The notes: a model not told the origin generated them from the letters alone. A stretch of 64,000 nucleotides of DNA from Pseudomonas linyingensis (GCF_900109175.1 NZ_FNZE01000005.1:1-64000); one strand, 5' to 3'; positions 7,980 through 21,585 are shown, counted from the stretch's first letter. Translations and numbers: made by a program.

Positions 7980-8735
7980 TCACTTGATGCTGAACGGGAA
8001 GTACTTGTCGTTGATTTGCTGGTAGGTGCCGTCGGCGACCATGGCCTGCAGCGCGACGTTCAGCCGCTCGCGCAGGTCGTCGTCGCCCTTGCGCAGGGCG
8101 ATACCGATCTTGTCGTTGTCGTACACCGGCTCGCCCTTGAACTCGAAGCCCTGGCCCGGCTCGCTCTTGAGCCATTCCCAGTTGACCAGCTTGTCGGCCA
8201 GCACGCCGTCGACGCGCCCGGCGGCCAGGTCGAGGTAGGCGTTTTCCTGGGTGTCGTAGAGCTTCATCGTGACCACGTCGCCGAGGTTGTCCTCCAGCCA
8301 GGTACCGGCGATGGTGGCGCGCTGGGCGCCGATCACCTTGCCCTTCAGGCTGGCCTCGTCGGTCTTGAACTCGGCCCCCTTGGGCGCGATGAACTGCAGC
8401 TTGTTGGTGTAGTAAGGGTCGGTGAATTCCACCGCCTGCTTGCGCTCGTCGGTGATCGACATGGAGGCGGCGATGAAGTCGAACTTCTTGGCGTTGAGCG
8501 CCGGGATGATGCCGTCCCAGTCGGAGGTGACCACTTCGCACTCGACCTGCATCTTCGCGCACAGCGCATTGGCGATATCCACGTCGAAGCCGCCGACCTT
8601 GCCGCGCGCATCGACCAGGTTGAAGGGCGGGTAGGCGCCCTCGGTGCCGACCCGCAGCTTGTCGGCGGCGACCGCCTGACCGAGCAGGCCGAGGACGCTG
8701 GCGGCGACGAGCAGTGCTTTCTTGTAGTTATGCAT
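7980..8735 (-). CDS. Periplasmic amino acid-binding protein (ArgT/HisJ type)
   Basis: A 251-aa periplasmic solute-binding protein. The signal peptide is HNYKKALLVAASVLGLLGQAVA, cut before ADKLRVG. The family fingerprint is clear: GTEGAYPPFNLVDARGKVGGFDVDIANALC, TSDWDGIIPALNAKKFDFIAASM and SITDERKQAVEFTDPYY. These are typical of lysine/arginine/ornithine and histidine binding proteins. Ligand specificity cannot be fixed by eye. It lies 14 bases after the ATPase gene in the same operon. Confidence 0.93.
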   Translation of the reverse strand: MHNYKKALLVAASVLGLLGQAVAADKLRVGTEGAYPPFNLVDARGKVGGFDVDIANALCAKMQVECEVVTSDWDGIIPALNAKKFDFIAASMSITDERKQAVEFTDPYYTNKLQFIAPKGAEFKTDEASLKGKVIGAQRATIAGTWLEDNLGDVVTMKLYDTQENAYLDLAAGRVDGVLADKLVNWEWLKSEPGQGFEFKGEPVYDNDKIGIALRKGDDDLRERLNVALQAMVADGTYQQINDKYFPFSIK

Positions 8736-8749
8736 GGGTATCGCTCCGA

Positions 8750-9523
8750 TCAGTGATTGCTGGACATGAACTGCTGGCAACGCGCGGACTGCGGGTTGTC
8801 GAAGACCTGCTGCGGGGTGCCCTGCTCCTCGACGCGGCCCTGGTGGAGGAACACCACCTCGCTGGACACCTGGCGGGCGAAGTTCATCTCGTGGGTGACC
8901 AGCAGCATGGTGCGGCCCTCTTCGGCCAGCGCGCGGATCACGTTGAGGACTTCCTGGACCATCTCCGGATCGAGGGCCGAGGTCGGCTCGTCGAACAGGA
9001 TGACCTTGGGTTCCATGCACAGGGTGCGGGCGATGGCCGCGCGCTGCTGCTGGCCGCCGGACAGCTGGGTCGGATAGACGTGGCGCTTGTCGGCGATGCC
9101 GACCTTGGCCAGCAGGGCCTCGGCGCGCTCGGTGGCCTCGGCCCTGGACAGGCCCAGCACGCGGCGCGGCGCCTCGATGATGTTGTCGAGCACGCTCATG
9201 TGCGGCCACAGATTGAAGTTCTGGAACACGAAGCCCAGCTCGCTGCGCAGGCGGTTGATCTGCTTGTTGTCGGCGGCGACCAGGTGCCCCTCACGGGCGG
9301 TCTTCAGCTTGAGCTGCTCGCCGGCAACGTGGATTTCGCCCTTGCAGGGGTTCTCCAGCAGGTTGATGCAGCGCAGGAAGGTCGACTTGCCGGAGCCGGA
9401 GGAGCCGAGGATGGAGATCACGTCACCATCGCGGGCGGTCAGCGAGATGCCCTTGAGTACCTCGAGGTCGCCGTAGCGCTTGTGCAGGTCACGGACTTCC
9501 AGAGCGGGGGCGGATGCTTGCAT
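8750..9523 (-). CDS. Amino acid ABC transporter ATP-binding protein (HisP type)
   Basis: A 257-aa ATPase and first gene of the importer operon. It has Walker A GSSGSGKST (residues 40-48), Q-loop FQNFNLWPH, signature LSGGQQQR, Walker B VILFDEPTSALD and the switch His in LLVTHEMNFA. The insert TAREGHLVAADNKQINRLR is characteristic of the HisP/AotP clade. The ATP-binding gene comes first, followed by binding protein and permeases, whereas the P. aeruginosa aot operon begins with the binding protein. An A-rich leader motif sits just upstream of the AAAAGG ribosome site. Confidence 0.94.
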   Translation of the reverse strand: MQASAPALEVRDLHKRYGDLEVLKGISLTARDGDVISILGSSGSGKSTFLRCINLLENPCKGEIHVAGEQLKLKTAREGHLVAADNKQINRLRSELGFVFQNFNLWPHMSVLDNIIEAPRRVLGLSRAEATERAEALLAKVGIADKRHVYPTQLSGGQQQRAAIARTLCMEPKVILFDEPTSALDPEMVQEVLNVIRALAEEGRTMLLVTHEMNFARQVSSEVVFLHQGRVEEQGTPQQVFDNPQSARCQQFMSSNH

Positions 9524-9823
9524 GGCTACACCTTTTGTTGTTCTTGTATCGCGTCTGGCCGTGGGGTTCGGCCGGCACGAAGGCTTTGGTCACGCCTCGA
9601 TGAAAGCAACTCCGCGAGCAACGCTCAAACGAAAAGAACGATGGTTTCCATTCCGAAAACTACTGTTGCGCGAGCGGGGACACAGCTGGCCGGTGATGGT
9701 GCTGGAGGGCGTTGGCGGAGGTGCGTTGAGCGAGGCCGGTTGCAGACGCAGGCCGCGCCGGCAGGCGGGGGTGGCACCGGGGCACCGCGCTGCATCCTGA
9801 CGAAGACGCAGCGCGGCCCGGTT
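9524..9823. other. Intergenic region between the importer and gapN
   Basis: These 300 bases hold the promoter and leader of the ABC importer operon at the low-coordinate side. At 9785-9816 there is a 9-bp inverted repeat (CCGCGCTGC/GCAGCGCGG, 14-base loop) just beyond the gapN stop. No small gene is evident. Confidence 0.6.
9531..9547 (-). promoter_or_regulatory. Candidate Hfq/Crc A-rich motif before the HisP-type gene
   Basis: The minus strand reads ACAAGAACAACAAAAGG, seven bases before the ATG and merging with the ribosome binding site. This matches the AAnAAnAA pattern bound by Hfq with Crc in Pseudomonas. Function is inferred. Confidence 0.55.
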
Positions 9824-11449
9824 TCAGAAGATGTAGTCGGTGCTGAGGAAGCCTGACTGGCGGTTGCGGATGATCTCGCTGATCAGCTCCTTGTTGTCCG
9901 GCTGGAATTTGGTCGCCACCAGGGTGCGGATGGAGAACACGCGCAGGGCGTCGTGGACCGACAGGGTGCCTTCCGCCGAGTTCTTACGGCCGTTGAACGG
10001 GAAGCTGTCCGGGCCGCGCTGGCACTGGGCGTTGATGTTGATCCGCCCCACCTGGTTGACGAAGGCATCCACCAACTGGCTGACCTGCCAGGCGTCGTTG
10101 CCGAAGATCGACAGCTGCTGGCCGTAGTCGGACTGCAGCACGTAGTCGATCACCTCCTCCAGCTCGCGGTACGGCACCACCGGCACCAGCGGGCCGAACT
10201 GCTCCTCGTGGTACAGGCGCATCTGCGGCGTCACCGGGCTGAGCAGCGCCGGGTAGAAGAAGCTCTGCCGGTGCGTGCCGCCGCCGGCATTGACCACCCG
10301 GGCGCCCTTGGCGGTGGCGTCCGCCAGCAGGTCGTTGAGGAACTCCACCTTGCCCGGCTCCGGCAGCGGGGTCAGCGCTACCCCCTCCTCCCAAGGCATG
10401 CCCGGCTTGAGCGCGGCGAGCCTGGTGCTGAACTTCGCCAGGAACGGCTCGAGCACGTCCTCGTGGACGAAGAGGATCTTCAGCGCCGTGCAGCGCTGGC
10501 CGTTGAACGACAGCGCGCCGGTGATCGCCTCGCTCACCGCGTTGTCGAGGTCGACCTGCGGCAGGACGATGCCCGGGTTCTTGGCGTCCAGGCCCAGCGC
10601 GGCGCGCAGGCGGTGCGGGCGCGGGTGCAGCTTCTTCAGGTCGCTGGCGCCCTTGTGTGTGCCGATGAAGGCGAACACGTCGATCTTGCCGCTGGCCATC
10701 AGCGCGCTGACCGTCTCGCGGCCGCGGCCGTAGATGATGTTGATCACGCCCGGCGGGAAGCTGTCGCGGAACGCTTCCAGCAGCGGGCGGATCAGCAGCA
10801 CGCCGAACTTGGCCGGCTTGAACACCACGGTGTTGCCCATGATCAGCGCCGGGATCAGGGTGGTGAAGGTCTCGTTCAGCGGGTAGTTGTAGGGGCCCAT
10901 GCACAGTGCCACGCCGAGCGGCACTCGGCGGATCTGGCCGAGGGTGCCCTGCTCCAGCTCGAAGCGGCTGGAGCGGCGGTCCAGCTGCTTGAGCGCCTCG
11001 ATGGTGTCGACGATGTAGTCGCAGGTACGGTCGAACTCCTTCTCCGAGTCCTTGAGGTTCTTGCCGATTTCCCACATCAACAGCCTGACCACCGTGTCGC
11101 GCTGCTCGCGCATGCGCGCCAGGAAGCCCTCCACATACTGGATGCGCTCGGCCACCCGCAGGGTCGGCCACAGGCCGCGGCCGTGGTCGTAGGCCGCCAC
11201 CGCGGCGTCCAGCGCCTCCAGGGCGGCCTCGGCGTCCAGCAGCGGCGTGCTGCCGAGCACCACCTGCCGGTCGCCCTGCTCGGTGGCGAGGAAGATCGGG
11301 CTGCGCACCGTGGCCAGCGGGCCTTCCCAGTGGCGCAGCTCGCCGTTCACCAGGTATTCGCGCTGCTCGATGGGCGCACCGACCCGGTAGCGCTCGGGGA
11401 TCGCGTCCGCGGTGGGGAACAGGCCTTCGAGTTGGCTTGCAGTGGTCAT
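9824..11449 (-). CDS. gapN: NADP-dependent non-phosphorylating glyceraldehyde-3-phosphate dehydrogenase (GapN-like aldehyde dehydrogenase)
   Basis: A 541-aa aldehyde dehydrogenase superfamily member expected to oxidise glyceraldehyde-3-phosphate directly to 3-phosphoglycerate. The catalytic cysteine is Cys320 in [12 protein letters not shown], the cofactor region is [11 protein letters not shown] and NTVVFKPAK, and a HPRPHRL stretch is conserved in this subfamily. The canonical LELGGKNP glutamate is replaced by LGLDAKNPG (Gly286, with Asp288 nearby). The start ATG overlaps the pyk stop (ATGA, 4 bases), so the two glycolytic steps are translationally coupled. With Zwf this would favour NADPH production. 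Confidence 0.85.
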   Translation of the reverse strand: MTTASQLEGLFPTADAIPERYRVGAPIEQREYLVNGELRHWEGPLATVRSPIFLATEQGDRQVVLGSTPLLDAEAALEALDAAVAAYDHGRGLWPTLRVAERIQYVEGFLARMREQRDTVVRLLMWEIGKNLKDSEKEFDRTCDYIVDTIEALKQLDRRSSRFELEQGTLGQIRRVPLGVALCMGPYNYPLNETFTTLIPALIMGNTVVFKPAKFGVLLIRPLLEAFRDSFPPGVINIIYGRGRETVSALMASGKIDVFAFIGTHKGASDLKKLHPRPHRLRAALGLDAKNPGIVLPQVDLDNAVSEAITGALSFNGQRCTALKILFVHEDVLEPFLAKFSTRLAALKPGMPWEEGVALTPLPEPGKVEFLNDLLADATAKGARVVNAGGGTHRQSFFYPALLSPVTPQMRLYHEEQFGPLVPVVPYRELEEVIDYVLQSDYGQQLSIFGNDAWQVSQLVDAFVNQVGRININAQCQRGPDSFPFNGRKNSAEGTLSVHDALRVFSIRTLVATKFQPDNKELISEIIRNRQSGFLSTDYIF

Positions 11450-13080
11450 GAACCAGCCTCCATATGAGGGTGCGCGCCGGAGCGCTGCGGGGATGTCTGC
11501 GCGGCGGTCGCCACGCCTGGGGCGTAGCCGGGATCGAACAGTTCCTGTTGCTCCGCGCACTCGGCGCGGACATCGAAATCGCGGGGCAGCGCCAGCCTGG
11601 CGTCCTGCGCGTCGGCGGGGCTCTCGGCCCGGCACGCCGACAGCAGGTCGCCCACCCGCGCGATGCGCAGGGTGTCGGTGCCGCCCGGGGCATGCTGATC
11701 GCCGGCGGTGATCAGCACGTGATCGTCGTCGGCGAGCAATTGGCGGCGTACCAGCTCGGCCACCGCCTGGCGGTTAACTTCGGCGCCGGGAAAGCGCCCG
11801 GCATCGAAGGGGATCGGGTGCACGCCGCGAAACAGCGCGACGCGGTTCTGCGTGCGCGGGTGGCGGGAGAAGGCGAAGATCGGCAGCGGCGAGCGGATGC
11901 GCGACATCAGCCGCGGCGTGTCACCGCTCTCGGTCAGGCAGATGATCGCCTTGACCCCCTGCAGGTGGTTGGCGGCGTACATGGCGGACATGGCGATCGA
12001 TTCGTCGATGCGCTGGAACACCCGGTCGACGCGATGCCGCGAGCGCTGGGTGTGCGGGTGCTTCTCGGCGCCGAGGATGATCCGGTGCATGGCCTGCACC
12101 GTCTCCACCGGAAAGGCGCCGGCGGCGGTCTCGGCCGACAGCATCACCGCGTCGGTGCCATCGAGCACCGCGTTGGCCACGTCGAACACTTCGGCGCGAG
12201 TCGGCAGCGGCTGGGCGATCATCGACTCCATCATCTGCGTGGCGGTGATTACCACCCGGTTCAGCGCCCGCGCGCGGTCGATGATCAGCTTCTGCGCCGC
12301 CACCAGCTCGGCGTCGCCGATCTCCACGCCGAGATCGCCGCGGGCGACCATCACGCCGTCGGAAACCTCGATGATCTCCTCCAGCACGGCCATGTCGGCC
12401 ACGGTCTCGGCGCGCTCGATCTTGGCGATCAGCCCCGCCGCGCCGCCGGCCTCGTGGAGCAGGCGGCGGGCCAGGCGGATGTCGTCGGCATCGCGCGGGA
12501 AGGACACCGCCAGGTAGTCGACCTGCATGCCGGCGGCGGTGCGGATGTCCGCGCAGTCCTTGGCGGTCAGCGCGGCAGCCGACAGGCCGCCGCCCTTGCG
12601 GTTGATACCCTTGTTGTTGGATAGCGGTCCGCCGACCAGCACCGAGCAGAGCACCCGGCGGCCCTCGACGCGCAGCACCTCGAGCTCGATGCGCCCGTCG
12701 TCGAGCAGCAGGATGTCGCCGGGGCGGCTGTCGTCGATCAGCGCCTCGTAGTCGATGCCGACGGCGTGCTCATCGCCGGCGTTCTTGTCCAGTTCGGCGT
12801 CGAGCACGAACGGTTGGCCCTTGTGCAGTTGCACCTTGCCTTCGGCGAAGCGGGCGATGCGGATCTTCGGCCCCTGCAGGTCGGCGAGGATCGCCACGAA
12901 GCGCCCGTGCCTGGCGGCCAGCTCGCGGACCAGCGCGGCGCGGGCGATGTGCTCGGCGGCGGCGCCATGGGAAAAATTCATCCGGACCACATCGACCCCG
13001 GCGCGGATCAGGCCCTCGATGGCCTCCGCCGAGGCGGTAGCCGGGCCCAGGGTGGCGACTATCTTCGTTCTGCGCAGCAT
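11446..13080 (-). CDS. pyk: Pyruvate kinase, PykF-like, with C-terminal extension
   Basis: A 544-aa enzyme converting phosphoenolpyruvate and ADP to pyruvate and ATP. The N-terminus [15 protein letters not shown], the RMNFSHG and [12 protein letters not shown] motifs, [20 protein letters not shown] and the active-site block [10 protein letters not shown] are all present. Homologues usually end near 480 residues. Here about 60 extra residues follow [11 protein letters not shown], ending [21 protein letters not shown]...MEAGS, of low complexity and unknown role. The reading frame runs on into the gapN start, so the extension may reflect loss of an earlier stop. It is transcribed from a region containing a 57-bp palindromic repeat. 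Confidence 0.93.
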   Translation of the reverse strand: MLRRTKIVATLGPATASAEAIEGLIRAGVDVVRMNFSHGAAAEHIARAALVRELAARHGRFVAILADLQGPKIRIARFAEGKVQLHKGQPFVLDAELDKNAGDEHAVGIDYEALIDDSRPGDILLLDDGRIELEVLRVEGRRVLCSVLVGGPLSNNKGINRKGGGLSAAALTAKDCADIRTAAGMQVDYLAVSFPRDADDIRLARRLLHEAGGAAGLIAKIERAETVADMAVLEEIIEVSDGVMVARGDLGVEIGDAELVAAQKLIIDRARALNRVVITATQMMESMIAQPLPTRAEVFDVANAVLDGTDAVMLSAETAAGAFPVETVQAMHRIILGAEKHPHTQRSRHRVDRVFQRIDESIAMSAMYAANHLQGVKAIICLTESGDTPRLMSRIRSPLPIFAFSRHPRTQNRVALFRGVHPIPFDAGRFPGAEVNRQAVAELVRRQLLADDDHVLITAGDQHAPGGTDTLRIARVGDLLSACRAESPADAQDARLALPRDFDVRAECAEQQELFDPGYAPGVATAAQTSPQRSGAHPHMEAGS

Positions 13081-13185
13081 GGCTTCTCCCAGAAAGTTGC
13101 TCGAACGGCGGGCGGCGCGGCCGCCCGGCCTGTACTCAGCCCCAGGGCAATTGCATGAATGGCTTCCGAGCCTGGTCAATCCGCT

Positions 13186-13242
13186 GTAGGGGCGAATTCA
13201 TTCGCCCAAATACCCCGCCAAGGCGAATGAATTCGCCCCTAC
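13186..13242 (+). repeat. 57-bp palindromic repeat, copy 2
   Basis: Same 21-base arms as copy 1, with the centre CAAATACCCCGCCAA in the same orientation. It lies between eda (end 13278) and pyk (start 13080), both on the minus strand. The large hairpin could separate or stabilise the two transcripts. Confidence 0.95.
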
Positions 13243-13277
13243 GGACCGGCAAACTGGCCTCATGCAACTGCCTGTAC

Positions 13278-13967
13278 TCAGCCCAGCATCTGCAGGGCTT
13301 CGGCGCTGGCGGTCTGGATGCGGCCCCAATCGCCATTGCGGATCCACTCACGGTCGAGCATCCAGGTGCCGCCCACGCACATCACGTTGGGCTGCGCCAG
13401 GTAGCTGCGCGCATTGCCGGGGTGCACGCCGCCGGTCGGGCAGAAACGCAGGTTGCCGAACGGCCCGGCGAAGGCCTTGAGCGCGGCGATGCCGCCGCAG
13501 ATCTCCGCGGGGAACAGCTTGAAACGGCGGTAGCCCTGGGCGTAGCCGAGCATGATCTCGGAGGCGCTGCCGATGCCGGGGATCAGCGGCAGCGGGCTGT
13601 ACACTCCGGCGCGCAGCAGCTCGGCGGTGCTGCCGGGGGTGACGATGAACTGCGCGCCGGCTGCCTCGGCCTCGGCCAGCATCAGCTCGTCGAGCACGGT
13701 GCCGGCGCCGATGCATAGCTCCGGGCGCTGCTCGCGCAGCAGGCGGATCGCGGCCAGGCCGTACTCGGAGCGCAGGGTGACCTCGAGGGTGCGCAGGCCG
13801 CCGGCGGCCAGGGCATCGGCCAGCGGCAGGATGTCCGCCTCGCGCTCGATGGTGATCACCGGCAGGATGCGCGCGGTGTCGCAGAGCCGGTCGATCAGGG
13901 CGATCTTGTCGCTCATGCTCGGGACAGACTCGCGCTGGCTGGCCCGGCGGCTGGAGAGAATGGTCAT
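13278..13967 (-). CDS. eda: KDPG aldolase (2-dehydro-3-deoxy-6-phosphogluconate aldolase)
   Basis: A 229-aa class I aldolase that cleaves KDPG into pyruvate and glyceraldehyde-3-phosphate. Motifs are ARILPVITIEREADILPLADAL, TLEVTLRSEYGL, GAGTVLD, the Schiff-base lysine in RRFKLFPAE and the phosphate-binding FCPTGGV. The start MTILSSRRASQ is chosen from GAAGGA upstream of the ATG at 13967 and matches Pseudomonas homologues with a short N-terminal tail; the frame is open to 13994. It is the third gene of zwf-pgl-eda, 17 bases after pgl. Confidence 0.96.
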   Translation of the reverse strand: MTILSSRRASQRESVPSMSDKIALIDRLCDTARILPVITIEREADILPLADALAAGGLRTLEVTLRSEYGLAAIRLLREQRPELCIGAGTVLDELMLAEAEAAGAQFIVTPGSTAELLRAGVYSPLPLIPGIGSASEIMLGYAQGYRRFKLFPAEICGGIAALKAFAGPFGNLRFCPTGGVHPGNARSYLAQPNVMCVGGTWMLDREWIRNGDWGRIQTASAEALQMLG

Positions 13968-13984
13968 GGGATGGTCCTTCGGGC

Positions 13985-14687
13985 TCAGGGGCACCAGTAG
14001 AGTTCCAGGGGAAGGTGGAGGAAGGCGCGGATCGGCATCTGCTCGGCATCGTCGCCGGCCAGAGCGTCGCCAAGGGTCGCCAGCTTGGCCTGGCCCTGCA
14101 GCGCCAGCAGGCGCAGGCGCGCGCCGGCGAGCAGCGGCAGGGTCATGCTGAGGCGCTGGTGCGGCACACTGGGCGCCAGCATCGGCAGGCAGTGCGCCGC
14201 GCAGGCGGGGTCGAGCGCCGCCGCGAGATGCGGGCTGCCGGGAAACAGCGAGGCGGTGTGGCCATCCTCGCCCATGCCCAGCACCAGCACGTCGATCGGC
14301 TGCGCCAGCCCGGCCAGCGCCTGGTCGGCCTTCGCCGCAGCCTGAGCCAGGCTCGGCTCGGCATGGTAGAGACCGATGAAGCGCGCCGCGGTCGCCTCAC
14401 CCTGCAACAGGTGGCGGCGCACCAGGCCCTCGTTGCTGTCGGGATGGCTGACCGGCACCCAGCGCTCGTCGGCCAGGCTGACCGCCACTTTCGACCAGTC
14501 GAGGGGCTGCGCCGACAGGCGCTCGAAGAAGGCCACCGGGCTGCGCCCGCCGGACACCACCAGGCTGGCCGCGCCGCGTTCGGCGATGGCCGCGCGCAGG
14601 GCATTGGCCACGGCGATCGCCAGTTCACCGGCGAGCTGCAGCGGGTCGTTCAGGCTGAAGCCGATGACCTGCGCCGGCAGGTCGAGA

Positions 14688-14701
<14 letters not shown>
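13985..14701 (-). CDS. pgl: 6-phosphogluconolactonase
   Basis: A 238-aa lactonase of the SugarP_isomerase-like fold that hydrolyses 6-phosphogluconolactone. Diagnostic motifs are [37 protein letters not shown] and [17 protein letters not shown]. The ATG at 14701 lies inside the zwf reading frame (14-base overlap), so translation is probably coupled; a longer frame reaches 14719. It acts between Zwf and Edd. Confidence 0.96.
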
Positions 14702-16157
<1,456 letters not shown>

Positions 16158-16160
16158 GAT

Positions 16161-16174
16161 ATTTGTTCTTCTCT
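16161..16174 (-). promoter_or_regulatory. Candidate Hfq/Crc A-rich motif before zwf
   Basis: The minus strand reads AGAGAAGAACAAAT immediately before the zwf start, with no stronger Shine-Dalgarno. It fits the AAnAAnAA pattern. Inferred. Confidence 0.45.
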
Positions 16175-16222
16175 CAAACATGAGCTTATGAATACACCGG
16201 AAGAAACGACTTACCAAGCCAA

Positions 16223-16242
16223 ATGTAGTAATAAAACTACAT
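16223..16242. promoter_or_regulatory. Candidate HexR operator between zwf and hexR
   Basis: A perfect inverted repeat ATGTAGT-AATAAA-ACTACAT sits in the zwf/hexR divergent region. HexR of Pseudomonas recognises TTGT-N7/8-ACAA-like palindromes in this same intergenic region, and the TGTAG/CTACA half-sites are close to that. Binding is inferred. Confidence 0.7.
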
Positions 16243-16329
16243 TCTCTAAATTCCCAGATTCCTATGGCTCCACCCTGACCCGCTCAGTACGATAGGCCAC
16301 CGATTGCAGGCCCCTTGCCAGGAACCCCA

Positions 16330-17199
16330 ATGGACCGCGTGCACAATCTCCTGGAGCAGATCCAGAACCGCCTCGCAGAGCTCAACAAGGCCGAACGCAA
16401 GGTCGCCGAAGCGATCCTGCGCGACCCGCAGCAGGCCACCCGCTTCAGCATCGCCGCGCTGGCCCAGGCTGCGCAGGTCAGCGAGCCGACGGTGAACCGT
16501 TTCTGCCGCTCCTTCGGCGTCAATGGCTATCCCGAGCTGAAGATGCAGCTGGCGCAGAGCCTGGCCAGCGGCGCCGCCTACGTCAGCCGCGCAGTGGAAG
16601 CCGACGACGGCCCCGCGGACTACATCCGCAAGATCTTCGGCAGCACCATCGCCTCGCTGGACAGCGCCTGCCAGAGCCTCGACCCGCAGCTGATCAGCAG
16701 CGCCGTGGACCTGATGATCCAGGCCCGACAGATCCACTTCTTCGGCCTCGGCGCCTCGGCCTCGGTGGCCCTCGACGCTCAGCACAAGTTCTTTCGCTTC
16801 AACCTGGCGGTGTCCGCGCACTCCGACGTGCTGATGCAGCGCATGCTCGCCTCGGTGGCGCGTACCGGCGACCTGTTCGTGATCATTTCCTACACCGGAC
16901 GCACCCGCGAGTTGGTGGAAGTGGCGCGCCTCGCCCGGCAGAACGGCGCCTCGGTGCTCGGCCTGACCGCCGCCGGCTCGCCGCTGGCCAGGACCTGCAC
17001 CATCAGCCTGGACATCCCGCTGCCCGAGGACACCGACATCTACATGCCGATGACCTCGCGGATCATCCAGCTCACCGTGCTCGACGTGCTGGCCACCGGC
17101 ATGACCCTGCGCCGTGGCGTGGACTTCCAGCCGCACCTGCGCAGGATCAAGGAAAGCCTCAACGCCACCCGCTATCCGAGCGACGCGGAGCCGGGCTGA
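16330..17199 (+). CDS. hexR: Transcriptional regulator HexR (RpiR family)
   Basis: A 289-aa repressor of glucose catabolism genes that is released by KDPG. It has an N-terminal RpiR helix-turn-helix ([49 protein letters not shown]) and a C-terminal SIS sugar-phosphate domain with [19 protein letters not shown] and [14 protein letters not shown]. The start ATG at 16330 is chosen because Pseudomonas HexR begins MDRV; a longer frame starts at 16315. It is divergent from zwf. Confidence 0.97.
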   Translation: MDRVHNLLEQIQNRLAELNKAERKVAEAILRDPQQATRFSIAALAQAAQVSEPTVNRFCRSFGVNGYPELKMQLAQSLASGAAYVSRAVEADDGPADYIRKIFGSTIASLDSACQSLDPQLISSAVDLMIQARQIHFFGLGASASVALDAQHKFFRFNLAVSAHSDVLMQRMLASVARTGDLFVIISYTGRTRELVEVARLARQNGASVLGLTAAGSPLARTCTISLDIPLPEDTDIYMPMTSRIIQLTVLDVLATGMTLRRGVDFQPHLRRIKESLNATRYPSDAEPG

Positions 17200-17252
17200 G
17201 CGCGCCATCGGCGAGCCCACCCGCGCCCGGCGACTGAGATGCGCGATCCGCA

Positions 17253-18505
<1,253 letters not shown>

Positions 18506-18549
18506 GCTTGGATTGCCGGCCGCAGCGGCCGGCGTGGTCCTTTCCGTGC

Positions 18550-19707
<1,158 letters not shown>

Positions 19708-19718
19708 GGAAGTGCTCC

Positions 19719-20555
19719 TCAGCCTTTGACGGCGCCGGCGGTGAGGCCGCGCAGGAAGTATTTGCCGGCGAATACGTAGACCAGCAGGGTGGGCAGGCCG
19801 GCGATCATCGCGGCGGCCATGTCGACGTTGTATTCCTTGGCCCCGGTGCTGGTGTTCACCAGGTTGTTGAGGGCCACGGTGATCGGCTGGCTGTCGCCGC
19901 TGGCGAACACCACGCCGAACAGGAAGTCGTTCCAGATCTGGGTGAACTGCCAGATCAGGCAGACCATGATGGTGGGGATCGACATCGGCAGCAGGATGCG
20001 CCCGAAGATGGTGAAGAACCCCGCGCCGTCGAGCCGCGCGGCACTCACCAGCGCATTCGGGATGCTCACGTAGAAGTTGCGGAAGAACAGCGTGGTGAAC
20101 GCCAGGCCGTAGACCACGTGGACCAGCACCAGGCCGCCGGTGGTGTTGGCCAGGCCGAACTGGCCGAGGGTGAACGACGCCGGCAGCAGCACCACCTGGA
20201 AGGGCAGGAAGCAGCCGAACAGCAGCAGGCCGAAGAACAGCTGCGAGCCGCGGAAACGCCACATCGACAACACGTAGCCGTTCAGCGCGCCGAGCAGGGT
20301 GGAGATCAATACCGCCGGCACGGTGATCTTCACCGAGTTCCAGAAGAAGCCGCCGATGCTGTCCCAGGCCTTGACCCAGCCGATCAGGGTGAACACGTCC
20401 GGGATCGACAGCAGGTTGCCGGTGCGGATGTCGTCGGGGGTCTTGAAGCTGGTCAGCAGCATCACCACCAGCGGCACCAGGTAGACGGCGCAGGCGAGGA
20501 TCAGCGTGGCGTAGATCGCCAGGCGAGCGAGGCTGAAAGAAGGTTGCTTAGGCAT
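19719..20555 (-). CDS. gtsC: Glucose ABC transporter permease (MalG type)
   Basis: A 278-aa inner-membrane permease with six predicted helices and the EAA loop (ALVSAARLDGAGFFTIFGRILLPMSIPTI). The N-terminal ALIYATLILACAVYLVPLVVMLLTSFK region is typical of the second permease of CUT1 importers. It overlaps the end of gtsB by 8 bases, so they are co-translated. Confidence 0.93.
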   Translation of the reverse strand: MPKQPSFSLARLAIYATLILACAVYLVPLVVMLLTSFKTPDDIRTGNLLSIPDVFTLIGWVKAWDSIGGFFWNSVKITVPAVLISTLLGALNGYVLSMWRFRGSQLFFGLLLFGCFLPFQVVLLPASFTLGQFGLANTTGGLVLVHVVYGLAFTTLFFRNFYVSIPNALVSAARLDGAGFFTIFGRILLPMSIPTIMVCLIWQFTQIWNDFLFGVVFASGDSQPITVALNNLVNTSTGAKEYNVDMAAAMIAGLPTLLVYVFAGKYFLRGLTAGAVKG

Positions 20556-21456
20556 GGCGCTTGTTCCTCAGCTCGGAGTACAGGTAGGGCACCAGGATCG
20601 CCAGCACCGCGCCGAGCATCAGCATCGCGCTGGCGGCACCGAGACCCATCTGGCCGCGGGTGAAGGTGTGGGCGTACATGAACATCGCCGGCAGGTCGGA
20701 GGAGTAGCCGGGGCCGCCGGCGGTCATCGCCGACACCAGGTCGAAGCTCTTGATCGCGATATGGGCGAGGATCATCAGTGCGCTGAAGAACACCGGACCC
20801 AGGCTCGGCAGGACGATGCGCAGGTAGATGGTCGGCAAGCTGGCGCCATCGACCTGGGCGGCGCGGATGATCGACTGGTCGACGCCGCGCAGGCCGGCGA
20901 GGAACAGCGCCATGACGAAGCCGGAGGACTGCCACACGGCGGCGATCACCAGGCAGTAGACGACGCGGTCCGGGGCGACCAGCCAGTCGAAGCGAAAACC
21001 TTCCCAGCCCCAGTCGCGCAGCAGCTTGTCCAGGCCGAGGCCGGGGTTGAGCAGCCATTTCCAGGCGGTGCCGGTGACGATCATCGACAGCGCCATCGGG
21101 TACAGGTAGACGGTGCGGATGAAGCCCTCGCGGCGCACGCGTTGGTCGAGCAGTACCGCGAGCAGCACGCCAAGCACCAGGCTGATGGCGATGAACAGCC
21201 CGCCGTAGACCAGCAGGTTCTGGCTGGCCACCCACCAGCGGTCGTTGTCGAGCAGACGCTGGTACTGCTGCAGGCCCACCCACTTGTAGCTGGGCATGAA
21301 GCGCGAGTTGGTGAAGGACAGCACGAAGGTCCAGAGGATGTAGCCGTAGAAGCCGACCACCACGATCAGCATGCTCGGCGCCAGCACCAGCTTGGGCAAC
21401 CAGCGCTGCAGGGCGTCCAGCGGCGAAGGCCGGGCGAAGACTGCGATTGAACTCAT
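20548..21456 (-). CDS. gtsB: Glucose ABC transporter permease (MalF type)
   Basis: A 302-aa permease with an N-terminal helix (LVLAPSMLIVVVGFYGYILW), a periplasmic segment and the EAA loop (IIRAAQVDGASLPTIYLRIVLPSLGP). The start ATG at 21456 (MSSIAVFARPSP) has GGAG nine bases upstream; the ATG at 21471 has none. It is separated from the binding-protein gene by about 200 bases rich in hairpins, unlike the tight spacing of the rest of the operon. Confidence 0.92.
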   Translation of the reverse strand: MSSIAVFARPSPLDALQRWLPKLVLAPSMLIVVVGFYGYILWTFVLSFTNSRFMPSYKWVGLQQYQRLLDNDRWWVASQNLLVYGGLFIAISLVLGVLLAVLLDQRVRREGFIRTVYLYPMALSMIVTGTAWKWLLNPGLGLDKLLRDWGWEGFRFDWLVAPDRVVYCLVIAAVWQSSGFVMALFLAGLRGVDQSIIRAAQVDGASLPTIYLRIVLPSLGPVFFSALMILAHIAIKSFDLVSAMTAGGPGYSSDLPAMFMYAHTFTRGQMGLGAASAMLMLGAVLAILVPYLYSELRNKRHA

Positions 21457-21487
21457 GGGCAAGGACTCCATGGTTTGGGCTTGGTTC

Positions 21488-21585
21488 TCCCCTCTCCCGC
21501 TTGCGGGAGAGGGGCCGGGGGAGAGGGTGTTTTTCGGGCAGCCCTCTCCCCAGCCCTCCCCCACATGCGGGAGAGGGGCTGGCGA
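21488..21585. repeat. REP-like inverted repeats between gtsA and gtsB
   Basis: Two hairpins of the family CCCTCTCCCGC-TTGC-GGGAGAGGG lie in tandem, sharing CTCTCCC/GGGAGAG arms, with a larger inverted relation between GGGGCCGGGGGAGAGGG and CCCTCTCCCCAGCCC. They sit inside the operon directly downstream of the binding-protein gene. Such structures commonly protect upstream mRNA and reduce downstream permease expression. Confidence 0.85.

Noticed and set aside
21488-21585. CRISPR-like repeat pair
   Set aside because: Only two unevenly spaced hairpins, palindromic throughout, with no spacers or cas genes.
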